From Limnohabitans sp. TEGF004 (GTDB lineage Bacteria; Pseudomonadota; Gammaproteobacteria; Burkholderiales; Burkholderiaceae_C), in contig NZ_AP027056.1 of assembly GCF_027924965.1 (NCBI RefSeq), positions 744,001 through 808,000 of the forward strand: a stretch of DNA of 64,000 nucleotides, given 5' to 3'. Below, piece by piece: positions 27,510-35,832 of the stretch (the stretch's first letter is position 1; each line of letters opens with the position of its first letter). The notes under the pieces were generated by a model that did no database searches, was not told the origin of the DNA, and was given only the letters and a program-made list of their open reading frames with translations. The position numbers and the translations under genes were made by a program.

Positions 27510-27815
27510 TTAGATCAGTTGGTTGTCGCGTGCGAGCACTGCATCCATGCGTTGCAGCAAGTTGTGCAGGTCGGTGCTAGAAGCGCTGCTATCGCCGCTG
27601 GCTTGCACAGCAGCAGGGCGATCGGTCAAGTCAAATGCCAAGTTGAGGGCTGCCAACACCGCAATGCGGTCGCGGGCTTTGATCTTGCCGGCATCGCGAA
27701 TCTTGCACATGGCCTCGTCCACTTTGGCCACGGCTTGACCCAAACGTGTTTCGCCACCTTCGGGGCAACCCAGCACATAGCCCTGGCCCATGATTTGAAC
27801 TTCGATCTGCTTCAC
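27510..27815 (-). CDS. zapA: cell division protein ZapA
   Basis: ZapA crosslinks FtsZ protofilaments in the Z ring. The 101-residue protein has the family N-terminus (QIEVQIMGQGYVLGCPEG), the LGQAVAKVDEAM helix and ARDRIAVLAALNLAFDL, followed by a C-terminal coiled coil. Its ATG overlaps the stop of the upstream coiled-coil gene by four bases. 6S RNA follows, as in E. coli. Confidence 0.94.
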   Translation of the reverse strand: MKQIEVQIMGQGYVLGCPEGGETRLGQAVAKVDEAMCKIRDAGKIKARDRIAVLAALNLAFDLTDRPAAVQASGDSSASSTDLHNLLQRMDAVLARDNQLI

Positions 27816-28039
27816 GCGATGTCCTTTGTCTGTGCCTCTGCGCCTTGGGGTAGGCGATCAATCAATGCGTCAATGCGGTGGCGCGCTGCGCCTAGGCGGG
27901 ACTTGAGCAAGTCGCGCTCATGCGTGAGCTCTTGCACTTGGGTGGCCAGCAAGGCATTGGTGCGTTGCAGTTCTTCGTGGCGCAGCAGCAGGTGCTCAAC
28001 GCGCTGGGCAATTTGATCGATCAGGGGTGTTTGTGACAT
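27812..28039 (-). CDS. small coiled-coil protein, ZapB-like (TIGR02449 type)
   Basis: A 75-residue protein that is nearly all heptad-repeat coiled coil: LIDQIAQRVEHLLLRHEELQ, then ALLATQVQELTHERDLL and KSRLGAARHRIDALIDRLP. It corresponds to the small family encoded before zapA in many betaproteobacteria and pseudomonads. Role is not established; coupling to zapA suggests a division function like that of ZapB. The start follows the 5' region of the divergent cobalamin riboswitch by about 50 bases. Confidence 0.83.
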   Translation of the reverse strand: MSQTPLIDQIAQRVEHLLLRHEELQRTNALLATQVQELTHERDLLKSRLGAARHRIDALIDRLPQGAEAQTKDIA

Positions 28040-28085
28040 GGCCTGTGCATTTTAAGGTGGCTGCAAGGTTAATCGTTAAAATTGT

Positions 28086-28312
28086 CAATGTTGGTGCTCG
28101 AGGTGTGGTTCACATGCCTCAGTTCAACGGGAAGCAGGAGGGTTGCGTCGACTTGCGCGACAACACCTAACCTGCGCTGCCCCCGCAACGGTCAAGCGGA
28201 CGAGCCCTTTGGCTCCGCTTCTGTCACACAAGCCACTGAGCGCCTTGAACAAGCGCTTGGGAAGGCGACAGAGGTAGTCTCCGCCAGCCCGGATACCGGC
28301 CAACAAGGTGGC
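28086..28312 (+). promoter_or_regulatory. cobalamin (AdoCbl) riboswitch
   Basis: This RNA element fills the 356-base gap between the coiled-coil gene and btuB. Conserved blocks run in order: the GGGAAGCAGG segment (28129-28138), CCTGCGCTGCCCCCGCAACG (28171-28190), the B12 box GCCACTG (28232-28238), GGGAAGGCGACA (28259-28270) and GCCAGCCCGGATACCGGCC (28283-28301). When adenosylcobalamin binds, expression of the genes behind is shut off, so the B12 uptake and cob genes that follow should be induced when the vitamin is scarce. Short ORFs overlapping it are spurious. Confidence 0.93.
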
Positions 28313-28394
28313 GGTGCGTCTAAAAACGTGCCGCTAAATCGCTCAAGCACTGTCGGGGAAGGCGGTGAGAGCACACAAAGTTGGTATTTAAATC

Positions 28395-30299
28395 ATGAAG
28401 AAATCTATTCGTCTCCGTGCGCGTGCACTCGCGCGCTTTTCTGCGCCTGCGCTTTCTGTTTTGTCTTTGGCAGTTGCCGCTAGCGTTCAAGCGCAAGGCA
28501 TTGAAGTTAATCCTGTGGTGGTTTCTGCTTCGCGTATGGAGCAACCTTTGTCGCAGGTGCTGTCATCTGTGTCGGTGATCACGCGTGCGGATATTGACAA
28601 GTCGCAAGCTGCGACTTTGGCTGATTTGTTGCAAGGTGAGGCAGGCTTTGAATTTGGACGCAATGGCGGGCCGGGGACGACCACTTCGTTTTTCTTACGA
28701 GGCCAAGACAGTATTAATACCGTAGTTTTGATGGATGGAGTAAGGGCTCAAGTTGACCAGATCGGTGCGATTCAAACGACCGACTTTCCTTTGCATCAGA
28801 TTGAAAGGGTTGAAATTCTGAAAGGTAACGTGAGCGCTCTTTACGGGAACGGTGCGATTGGCGGTGTGATCAACATCATTACGCGTGAAAACAAAGGAGT
28901 GCCAAAGGCTTACGGCAGTGCATCACTGGGTTCCTATAACACCCATAAGGCCTCCGCGGGTTATGGAGGAACAGTCGAAGATGTGAACTTCGATTTGAAT
29001 GTTGGGCAAGACAAGTCTGCAGGTTTCTCTGCGGTAAATACGACCCAAAAAACTCTTGCAAACCCAGATGTTGATGGTTACAAGAATCAATACGCTGGAG
29101 CTAAATTTGAAAAGCGAATTTCCACTGATACGAAGATTGGTGTTCGCTTGAATTACAACTTGTCAAATGTGGACTATGACAATGGCAACTCATTTTCAAA
29201 CACGCCAACAGATGTTCATAAATTTAAAAGAACAACTGAATCTGTTTCAGGTTATGTTCGCCAAGTAGTCAATTCGGATTGGGTCAGTAATTTGAATCTT
29301 GCGCACTCTGAGTACAAATACGATGACACTTTGAACGGTGCACCTTGGCCAAGTAGCACATGGACGAACAGCTATTTTCAGGGACGTCAGAATGCCTTGT
29401 CGTGGAATAACACGTACCAATTGCAGGCACAAACTAAAGCAGTGTTTGGTGCAGATTTAAACGAAGATGCGTTTGATGCAAAAGGCTTAAACAATGCAGT
29501 TGCTTATGTGCTCAATCGTCGAAGTCAAGGCTATTTTGCTGGCGCAACACATCAGATTGACAAGTTGAGCATCCAAGCCAATGCTCGACGTGATGTGTTC
29601 CAGCAGCAAAAAGAAAATAGCGCAGCAGGAGGGAATTACACCGCGAACACAGGCTTGCTTGGTCTTGGTTACCAGCTTGACTCATTTTGGAGTTTGACCG
29701 GAACGGTGTCTTCAGGTTTTAGTGCGCCCACGGTGTATGCGGTGAATTCAAACGCGAACATCAAACCAGAGCATCACCATAGTCAAGAAGTTGGTACAAC
29801 TTATCAAGTGGATGATTTGCTGATGCGTGTTCTATATTTTCAAAGCCATGCAAAAGACGCAATCATTTATAACAATGCGTATCAGTACATCAACAGCGAT
29901 ATTGATAACAAGGGCTGGGAGCTGACTGCGCGAGCCAAAGTTCAAGGGTACTCAATCAAGTCTTCTGTCACGCTGCAAGCCCCGAGAGATGTTGGGCAAA
30001 ATCTCTCTCAAGCTAGACGTGCGAAAGAGTATGGATCTCTGGATGTTTCGAAAATACTGTCTGGCTATGAGTTGGGTACTAGACTCTATGCGGCGGGTTC
30101 TCGTCGGGATAGTAACTTCACTAGTACGACACTTTCCGGTTATTCCACCTTGGCCTTCTACGTCAGCCGAAAAATCGACAACGAATGGACCGCTCGCGTG
30201 AAGTTGGACAATGCGTTCGATCGTCAGTACCAATTGGCTTATGGCTACAACACCCCAGGCCGTGGCATCTACGCCACCTTGCAATACCAACCCAAGTAA
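28395..30299 (+). CDS. btuB: TonB-dependent vitamin B12 receptor
   Basis: Outer-membrane receptor for cobalamin, 634 residues. A signal peptide ends around residue 35 (VAASVQAQ). The TonB box lies in NPVVVSASRMEQPLSQV, the plug domain at about 45-155 (IERVEILKGNVSALYGNGAIGGVINI), and a 22-strand barrel ends with the aromatic C-terminus YATLQYQPK. Control by the cobalamin riboswitch and the following ABC genes fix the substrate. The middle of the gene is clearly more A+T-rich than its surroundings: I count 21 G+C of 60 at 29101-29160 against 37 of 60 at 24721-24780. This suggests recombination or relaxed selection in exposed loops. Confidence 0.93.
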   Translation: MKKSIRLRARALARFSAPALSVLSLAVAASVQAQGIEVNPVVVSASRMEQPLSQVLSSVSVITRADIDKSQAATLADLLQGEAGFEFGRNGGPGTTTSFFLRGQDSINTVVLMDGVRAQVDQIGAIQTTDFPLHQIERVEILKGNVSALYGNGAIGGVINIITRENKGVPKAYGSASLGSYNTHKASAGYGGTVEDVNFDLNVGQDKSAGFSAVNTTQKTLANPDVDGYKNQYAGAKFEKRISTDTKIGVRLNYNLSNVDYDNGNSFSNTPTDVHKFKRTTESVSGYVRQVVNSDWVSNLNLAHSEYKYDDTLNGAPWPSSTWTNSYFQGRQNALSWNNTYQLQAQTKAVFGADLNEDAFDAKGLNNAVAYVLNRRSQGYFAGATHQIDKLSIQANARRDVFQQQKENSAAGGNYTANTGLLGLGYQLDSFWSLTGTVSSGFSAPTVYAVNSNANIKPEHHHSQEVGTTYQVDDLLMRVLYFQSHAKDAIIYNNAYQYINSDIDNKGWELTARAKVQGYSIKSSVTLQAPRDVGQNLSQARRAKEYGSLDVSKILSGYELGTRLYAAGSRRDSNFTSTTLSGYSTLAFYVSRKIDNEWTARVKLDNAFDRQYQLAYGYNTPGRGIYATLQYQPK

Positions 30300-30304
30300 C
30301 TTGA

Positions 30305-31108
30305 ATGCTTGATCTTTTCCCTCAACGCATCGTCTGCCTCACGGAGGAGACCACAGAGTGGCTGTACATGCTGGGGGAAGAGGCGCGCATTGTGGGCATC
30401 TCGGGTTACACCGTGCGCCCGCGTCGTGCGCGTGACGAGAAGCCCAAGGTCAGCGCGTTTTTGAGCGCCAAGATTGACAAGATCTTGGCACTCAAGCCCG
30501 ATTGCGTGTTTGGTTTTTCTGACTTACAGGCTGACATCGCGGCCTTGCTCATCCGTGCGGGTGTGCAGGTCACGGTGTTCAACCAACGCAGCGTGGATGA
30601 GATTTTTTCGATGCTCTACCAAGTGGCTGCGATGGTGGGGCAAGCAGAGCAAGGCATGCAGCGTTTGCAGCACATGCGTGCGCAGTTAGACGCTATCCAA
30701 CAAACAGCGGCCACGTTCAAGCGTCGGCCCAAGGTGTATTTTGAAGAGTGGGATGAGCCGCACATCAGCGGCATTCGGTGGGTGAGCGAACTCATTGGCA
30801 TTGCAGGTGGCGACGATTGTTTCCCTGAGTTGGCGCAAATGCCCATGGGCAAAGACCGCATCATTGCCAACGGCCAAACCATCGTGGACCGTGCGCCCGA
30901 CATCATCATTGGCTCGCTGTGCGGTAAAAAGTTCCGCCCAGAAAAAGCTGCCGCGCGTGAAGGCTGGCAAGACGTGCCAGCGGTTCGCAATAACCAAATC
31001 TTTGAAATCAAATCGGCCGATATCTTGCAGCCAGGCCCTGCGGCTTTGACCGATGGCGTGGTGCAGTTGCACCGCATCATTCAGCAGTGGGAGGCGACCT
31101 ATGCTTAA
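30305..31108 (+). CDS. BtuF-like cobalamin-binding protein lacking a signal peptide
   Basis: A 267-residue protein with the helical-backbone metal-receptor fold of BtuF/FepB. PQRIVCLTEETTEWLYMLGE, RIVGISGYTV, KPDCVFGFSDLQADIA and FEEWDEPHISGIRWVSELIG are the diagnostic segments. It has no signal peptide: the ATG lies five bases after btuB and the frame begins straight into the fold. It is therefore probably cytoplasmic, unlike the exported BtuF encoded next. It shares the riboswitch operon, so a corrinoid role is likely. Possible jobs are intracellular corrinoid capture or delivery; this is inference. Confidence 0.83.
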   Translation: MLDLFPQRIVCLTEETTEWLYMLGEEARIVGISGYTVRPRRARDEKPKVSAFLSAKIDKILALKPDCVFGFSDLQADIAALLIRAGVQVTVFNQRSVDEIFSMLYQVAAMVGQAEQGMQRLQHMRAQLDAIQQTAATFKRRPKVYFEEWDEPHISGIRWVSELIGIAGGDDCFPELAQMPMGKDRIIANGQTIVDRAPDIIIGSLCGKKFRPEKAAAREGWQDVPAVRNNQIFEIKSADILQPGPAALTDGVVQLHRIIQQWEATYA

Positions 31109-31985
31109 ACGCATGCTCGCGCTAGCGACGTTGTTCATCATGACCAGCACCGCACACGCCGTGGTGCTCCGCGATGACCGCCAGATAGAGGTGACCATTG
31201 CCAAACCGCCGCAGCGTATCGTCAGTCTGTTGCCCTCACTCAGCGAGACGGTGTGTGCTTTGGGGCAATGCGACAAGTTGGTGGGCGTGGATCGTTATTC
31301 CAATTGGCCCGAGAGCATTGCCAAGTTGCCACGCATGGGCGGTGGCATCGACCCCAATATTGAAAGCGTGGTGGCGGCTAAGCCCGACTTGGTGTTGATG
31401 GCCACCTCGGCGCGCGGTGCCGAGCGTTTGACCTCTTTAGGTTTGACGGTGTTGGCGTTGGAACCACGGTCGCATGCCGATGTGCAACGCGTCATGCGCA
31501 TCGTGGCGCAAGCTATGGATGTGCCGCTCGTTGAGAGTGACCGCGTGTGGCGCCACATCGATGCCGCGGTGAATGCTGCCGCGCAATCGATTCCGGCACA
31601 GGCCAAAGGTCAGCGTGTGTACTTTGAAGTCAGCCGTGCGCCCTATGGTGCCAGTGAATCGTCGTTCATTGGTGAGACCTTACAGCGCTTGGGTGCGCGC
31701 AACATCTTGCCTGCATCACTGGGACCGTTTCCCAAAATCAATCCCGAATTTGTGGTTCGTGCACAGCCCGACCTCATCATGGTGGGCGACAGCAACTTTG
31801 CGGACATGGCAGCACGACCTGGTTGGCAAAACATGCGCGCCATGCGCACACAGCGTGTGTGCCATTTCAAATCGGAAGAGTCCGATGTTTTGGTGCGCGC
31901 TGGTCCGCGTATGGCGGAGGCCGCGCGCTTGATGGCTAAGTGTTTGACTGGCAAAGCCAATGACAAGTCGAAAGGCCAACCATGA
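31101..31985 (+). CDS. btuF: periplasmic cobalamin-binding protein BtuF
   Basis: A 294-residue substrate-binding protein. From ATG 31101 there is a clean signal peptide (MLKRMLALATLFIMTSTAHA), then PPQRIVSLLPSLSETVCALG and the KPDLVLMATSARGAERL region typical of class III binding proteins. The start overlaps the upstream stop by eight bases. It is followed by coupled permease and ATPase genes, giving a complete BtuFCD importer. Confidence 0.9.
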   Translation: MLKRMLALATLFIMTSTAHAVVLRDDRQIEVTIAKPPQRIVSLLPSLSETVCALGQCDKLVGVDRYSNWPESIAKLPRMGGGIDPNIESVVAAKPDLVLMATSARGAERLTSLGLTVLALEPRSHADVQRVMRIVAQAMDVPLVESDRVWRHIDAAVNAAAQSIPAQAKGQRVYFEVSRAPYGASESSFIGETLQRLGARNILPASLGPFPKINPEFVVRAQPDLIMVGDSNFADMAARPGWQNMRAMRTQRVCHFKSEESDVLVRAGPRMAEAARLMAKCLTGKANDKSKGQP

Positions 31986-32995
31986 CGACGCACGGTGCAC
32001 GTTGTTCGCCTGTGCTGGTGGCTTTGAGTTTGCTGGTGTTGTGTGTGTTCGGCATCGCGGTGGGCATCGCGGTGGGCAGCACAGGGTTTGAAAGCTGGCT
32101 CGCAGCTATGCACGACGACATCGCTTGGCAAATCGTGTGGGACATTCGCTTGCCGCGCAGCGTGGGCGCTTGTGCCGCAGGCGCATTGCTGGGGCTCGCT
32201 GGTGCGTTGGCGCAGGGCTTGTTTCGCAACCCCTTGGCAGATCCGTATTTGTTAGGCAGTGCCTCTGGTGCGTCGTTGGGTGTCGCGGTGGCTTTGGCGC
32301 TGTTTGGTGGCAACCCGTTTGCCACAGAATTTTTGGTGCGTTTGGGTTTGACAGGTGCCGCGTTTGTGGGCGCGGTGTTGGCCGTGATGCTCACCCTCGT
32401 GCTGGCGCGTGGTGTGCAGCACACGTTGCGTTTGTTATTGGCCGGTGTGATTGTGGGCGTGGTGTTGGGGGCGCTGGCGTCACTCATCACCCTCATGCGC
32501 CCCGATGTGTTGCAGGGCATGCAAGGATTTTTATTGGGCTCTACCAGCTTCATCGGTTGGAACGCTTGCGTGTTGATGCTGGGCGTGTTGCTGGTGTGTG
32601 TGGTGTTGGCCTTCGCACTGAGTCGTGTGTTGGATGCTCTGAGTTTGGGTGAGTCCACTGCGTTGAGTTTGGGTTTGCCGCTCGCACCCGTGCGTGTGGC
32701 GCTGGTGTGTGTGTTAGCTTTGGCCACAGGCACTGCGGTGGCACAAACGGGTTTGGTGGCGTTTGTCGGCTTGGCTGCGCCGCACTTGGTGCGCTCTCTG
32801 GTGAAGACCAAATACAACTGGATCGTGGTGTTATCCACCTTGATGGGCGGCGCGTTGCTGCTGGCAGCTGACTTGCTCGCGCGCATGTTGTTGTCGCCAC
32901 AAGAAATGCCTGTGGGCGTGCTCACGGCGGTGTTGGGCGGTGGCTATTTGCTGTGGCTGATGTATCGAAGCCAAACAGCGGGGGCTGCGCGATGA
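31982..32995 (+). CDS. btuC: cobalamin ABC transporter permease BtuC (FecCD family)
   Basis: A 337-residue FecCD-type permease with about ten helices. Family motifs are IRLPRSVGACAAGALLGLAG near the N-terminus, FRNPLADPYLLGSASGASLG, the coupling-helix region, and VGLAAPHLVR toward the C-terminus. Both ends are coupled by ATGA overlaps to btuF and the ATPase gene. Confidence 0.93.
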   Translation: MTTHGARCSPVLVALSLLVLCVFGIAVGIAVGSTGFESWLAAMHDDIAWQIVWDIRLPRSVGACAAGALLGLAGALAQGLFRNPLADPYLLGSASGASLGVAVALALFGGNPFATEFLVRLGLTGAAFVGAVLAVMLTLVLARGVQHTLRLLLAGVIVGVVLGALASLITLMRPDVLQGMQGFLLGSTSFIGWNACVLMLGVLLVCVVLAFALSRVLDALSLGESTALSLGLPLAPVRVALVCVLALATGTAVAQTGLVAFVGLAAPHLVRSLVKTKYNWIVVLSTLMGGALLLAADLLARMLLSPQEMPVGVLTAVLGGGYLLWLMYRSQTAGAAR

Positions 32996-33765
32996 AGGCA
33001 CAACAAATGGCTTTGCGTTTGCGCGATGTGCATGTGTCTCTTGCAGGGCAAGAGGTGTTGCACGGCATTGATATGTCGTTTGCGGCGGGGCGTTGGACCA
33101 GCATCGTGGGTCCCAATGGTGCAGGCAAGTCCACCTTGCTCAAAGCCATCGCAGGCTTATTGCCCGTTGCTGGCCGAGTCTTTTTGTTTGACCAAGAGCT
33201 GATTTCAATGAGCCGCAAAGCACGTGCACAGCAGCTGTCGTGGTTGGGTCAAAACGAATCAACGTCTGATGATTTGCGCGTATGGGATGTGGTCATGCTC
33301 GGGCGCATGCCTCATCAAGATTGGCTGGCTGCGCCCAGTACGCATGATCATGCGGTGGTGGAAACTGCTTTGAAAGCCACACAAGCTTGGGATTGGCGCG
33401 AACGTTCCTTAGGTCAACTCTCAGGTGGCGAACGTCAGCGCGTGTTACTGGCCCGCGCCATGGCTGTGCAAGCGCAAGTCATGTTGATGGACGAGCCGCT
33501 TGCCAACCTAGACCCACCTCATCAAGTGGATTGGTTAGAACAAGTGCGCTGCCTCACTGCACAAAATACCACCGTCATCAGCGTGTTGCACGAAGTGGGC
33601 ATGGCCTTGCATGCGGATGACATGGTGGTCATGCAAACTGGCCGTGTGGTGCACCAAGGTGCCTGCTCGGATGCGGCGACGCACCGTGCTGTTGAAGCCG
33701 TGTTTGACAAACGCATTGCCATTCATTCGCTGGATAGCCAGTGGGTGGCTGTGCCCAAGCTGTAA
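32992..33765 (+). CDS. btuD: cobalamin ABC transporter ATP-binding protein
   Basis: A 257-residue ATPase that powers BtuC. Walker A GPNGAGKST, Q-loop GQNE, signature LSGGERQRVLLARA, Walker B VMLMDEPLANLD and the switch His in SVLHEVGMA are all intact. The chosen ATG overlaps the btuC stop; an upstream in-frame start lies inside btuC. It resembles HmuV/FecE types too; operon context gives the substrate. Confidence 0.92.
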   Translation: MKAQQMALRLRDVHVSLAGQEVLHGIDMSFAAGRWTSIVGPNGAGKSTLLKAIAGLLPVAGRVFLFDQELISMSRKARAQQLSWLGQNESTSDDLRVWDVVMLGRMPHQDWLAAPSTHDHAVVETALKATQAWDWRERSLGQLSGGERQRVLLARAMAVQAQVMLMDEPLANLDPPHQVDWLEQVRCLTAQNTTVISVLHEVGMALHADDMVVMQTGRVVHQGACSDAATHRAVEAVFDKRIAIHSLDSQWVAVPKL

Positions 33766-33780
33766 CCAGAGCGCTGCAAC

Positions 33781-34350
33781 ATGAACATCGAAAAACCGCC
33801 TGTCAATTACGCGCGTGTCACACCGCAAGTTGAGCGACGTGGCTTGCTCATCGTCAACACTGGGGACGGCAAAGGTAAAAGCACTGCAGCATTTGGCTTG
33901 GCCCTGCGCGCGCATGGGCGCGGCAAAACAGTGAAGATTTACCAGTTCATGAAAGTGCCCACGGCGCGCTTTGGTGAGCACCGCATCTTTGAACAACTGG
34001 GTATTCCTGTCGAAGGCTTGGGCGACGGTTTTAGTTGGAAAAGCAAAGACCTTGAACACTCGGCGCAACTCGCGCGCGACGGCTGGCAAAAAGCCAAGGC
34101 TGCGATTTTGAGTGGTGAGTTTTTCTTGGTGGTGTTGGATGAAATTACCTACCCACTCATTTACGGTTGGTTGCCGCTAGACGATGTGTTGGCTACCCTG
34201 CGTGCGCGGCCCACTGACGTGCATGTGTGCATGACTGGGCGTCGTTGTCCGACAGAGTTGATTGAGCTGGCCGATACCGTGACCGAGATGACCAAAGTCA
34301 AGCACGCCTTCAATGCAGGCATTCCCGCGCAACGCGGCATCGAAGATTAA
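33781..34350 (+). CDS. cobO: corrinoid adenosyltransferase CobO/BtuR
   Basis: Transfers the 5'-deoxyadenosyl group of ATP to the cobalt of corrinoids. The 189 residues include the P-loop [35 protein letters not shown] and [20 protein letters not shown], the standard CobA/CobO motifs. Located between the importer genes and cobyric acid synthase, it converts imported corrinoid to its adenosyl form. It starts 15 bases after the ATPase gene. Confidence 0.95.
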   Translation: MNIEKPPVNYARVTPQVERRGLLIVNTGDGKGKSTAAFGLALRAHGRGKTVKIYQFMKVPTARFGEHRIFEQLGIPVEGLGDGFSWKSKDLEHSAQLARDGWQKAKAAILSGEFFLVVLDEITYPLIYGWLPLDDVLATLRARPTDVHVCMTGRRCPTELIELADTVTEMTKVKHAFNAGIPAQRGIED

Positions 34351-34365
34351 ATTTAAGGACTCGTC

Positions 34366-35832
34366 ATGACGGCCAAGTGTGTGATGGTGTTGGGCACCTC
34401 GAGCGGCGCTGGCAAAAGCTGGCTGACCACGGCGCTCTGTCGCTGGTATTCGCGTCAAGGCTTGAAAGTGGCGCCGTTCAAAGCGCAGAACATGAGCAAC
34501 AACGCGCGCGTGGTGGCGTCGCACAACGGCCTAGGCGAAGTAGGCTCTGCTCAATATTTTCAAGCACTCGCCGCCAAAGCTGTGCCCGATGTGCGCATGA
34601 ACCCTTTGCTACTCAAGCCCGAGGCCGACACGCACAGCCAAGTGGTGTTGCTGGGCGAGGTGAACAACGAACTAACGAATACGCCATGGCGCGGCCGAAG
34701 CGAAAAAGTGTGGCCGCAAATTGCCGCATCCTTAGATGCCTTGCGCGCTGAAAACGATGTGGTGGTGATTGAGGGCGCGGGCTCGCCCGCCGAGATCAAC
34801 CTGATGACCAACGACATCGTCAACCTACGCGTGGCGCGTCATGGCGATGCGCGCTGCTTGCTGGTGACCGACATCGACAAAGGTGGTGCATTTGCCCACC
34901 TCTACGGCACATGGGCCTTATTGCCACCAGAAGACCAAGCGCGCATCACTGGCTTTGTGCTCAACAAGTTTCGTGGCGATGCATCGCTGCTTGCGCCTGC
35001 ACCCGAGATGATGCAAGAGCTCACAGGCGTGCCCACCTTGGCTGTGCTGCCCATGTGGTGGCAACACGGCTTGCCCGAAGAAGATGGTGTGTTTGATGAT
35101 CGCAGTCGCGCCACGGGTGTGGTGAACAAAACCGTGGCTGTCATTGCCTACCCACGCATCAGCAACCTCGACGAATTTCAACCCTTGAAGAACGTCCCTG
35201 GCGTGCGCTTGCTGTGGGCGCGCAGTCCTGCTGACCTAGCTGGCTTGCAAGCAAATGATTGGGTCATCTTGCCCGGCTCAAAACACACCAGCAGCGATTT
35301 GGCTTGGCTGCGCACCCAAGGCTTAGACGCTGCCATTGCCCAACACGCAGAACGGGGTGGGGCGGTGCTGGGCATTTGCGGTGGTTTGCAAATGTTGGGT
35401 GAGGCCTTGATCGACACACACGGCATTGATGGCAATGCAGCGGGTTTGGGGTTGTTGCCTGTTGTCACCCAATTCGCCGCAGACAAAACCGTGCAACGCA
35501 CAAGTGCCAAGTTTGGTGAGCTGCGTGGTGCATGGGCTGCTTTGTCGAGCGTGCGGGTGAGCGGCTACGAAATTCACCACGGCCAAACGCAGGCCCACGC
35601 TGCCATGGCCGCCGCAGGGCAGGTGGCACATGAGGTGATGCCAAGCTTGGCTTGGCAAAACGAGGCAGGCAACGTGATGGGCTCATACCTGCACGGTTTG
35701 TTTGAAGACCCTGCCGTGCTGCAAGCTTTGTTTGGCGCGCAAACGCCTACGCTAGAAACCGTGTTTGAAGGCTTGGCTGATTACTTAGATCAACACATGA
35801 GCACCGAGGTGCTGCGTGGCTTGATTGCTTAG
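34366..35832 (+). CDS. cobQ: cobyric acid synthase
   Basis: Glutamine-dependent amidase that amidates adenosylcobyrinic acid a,c-diamide at b, d, e and g. The 488-residue protein has the N-terminal P-loop GTSSGAGKSWLTTALCRWY, an ATPase domain to about 235, and a class I glutaminase domain whose nucleophile is C338 (LGICGGLQMLG) with H443 in SYLHGLFEDP. Since no early cob genes are seen here, the cell may salvage incomplete corrinoids or carry the rest elsewhere. It overlaps the end of the convergent LysR gene by four bases. Confidence 0.95.
   Translation: MTAKCVMVLGTSSGAGKSWLTTALCRWYSRQGLKVAPFKAQNMSNNARVVASHNGLGEVGSAQYFQALAAKAVPDVRMNPLLLKPEADTHSQVVLLGEVNNELTNTPWRGRSEKVWPQIAASLDALRAENDVVVIEGAGSPAEINLMTNDIVNLRVARHGDARCLLVTDIDKGGAFAHLYGTWALLPPEDQARITGFVLNKFRGDASLLAPAPEMMQELTGVPTLAVLPMWWQHGLPEEDGVFDDRSRATGVVNKTVAVIAYPRISNLDEFQPLKNVPGVRLLWARSPADLAGLQANDWVILPGSKHTSSDLAWLRTQGLDAAIAQHAERGGAVLGICGGLQMLGEALIDTHGIDGNAAGLGLLPVVTQFAADKTVQRTSAKFGELRGAWAALSSVRVSGYEIHHGQTQAHAAMAAAGQVAHEVMPSLAWQNEAGNVMGSYLHGLFEDPAVLQALFGAQTPTLETVFEGLADYLDQHMSTEVLRGLIA

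Noticed and set aside
28082..28483. Short ORFs over the cobalamin riboswitch
   Set aside because: The region is explained by conserved riboswitch blocks; the ORFs have no ribosome sites or family features.
31936..32925. 329-codon ORF on the minus strand opposite btuC
   Set aside because: Asn/Thr/Pro-rich composition is the mirror of a Leu/Val/Gly-rich membrane protein; not a real gene.
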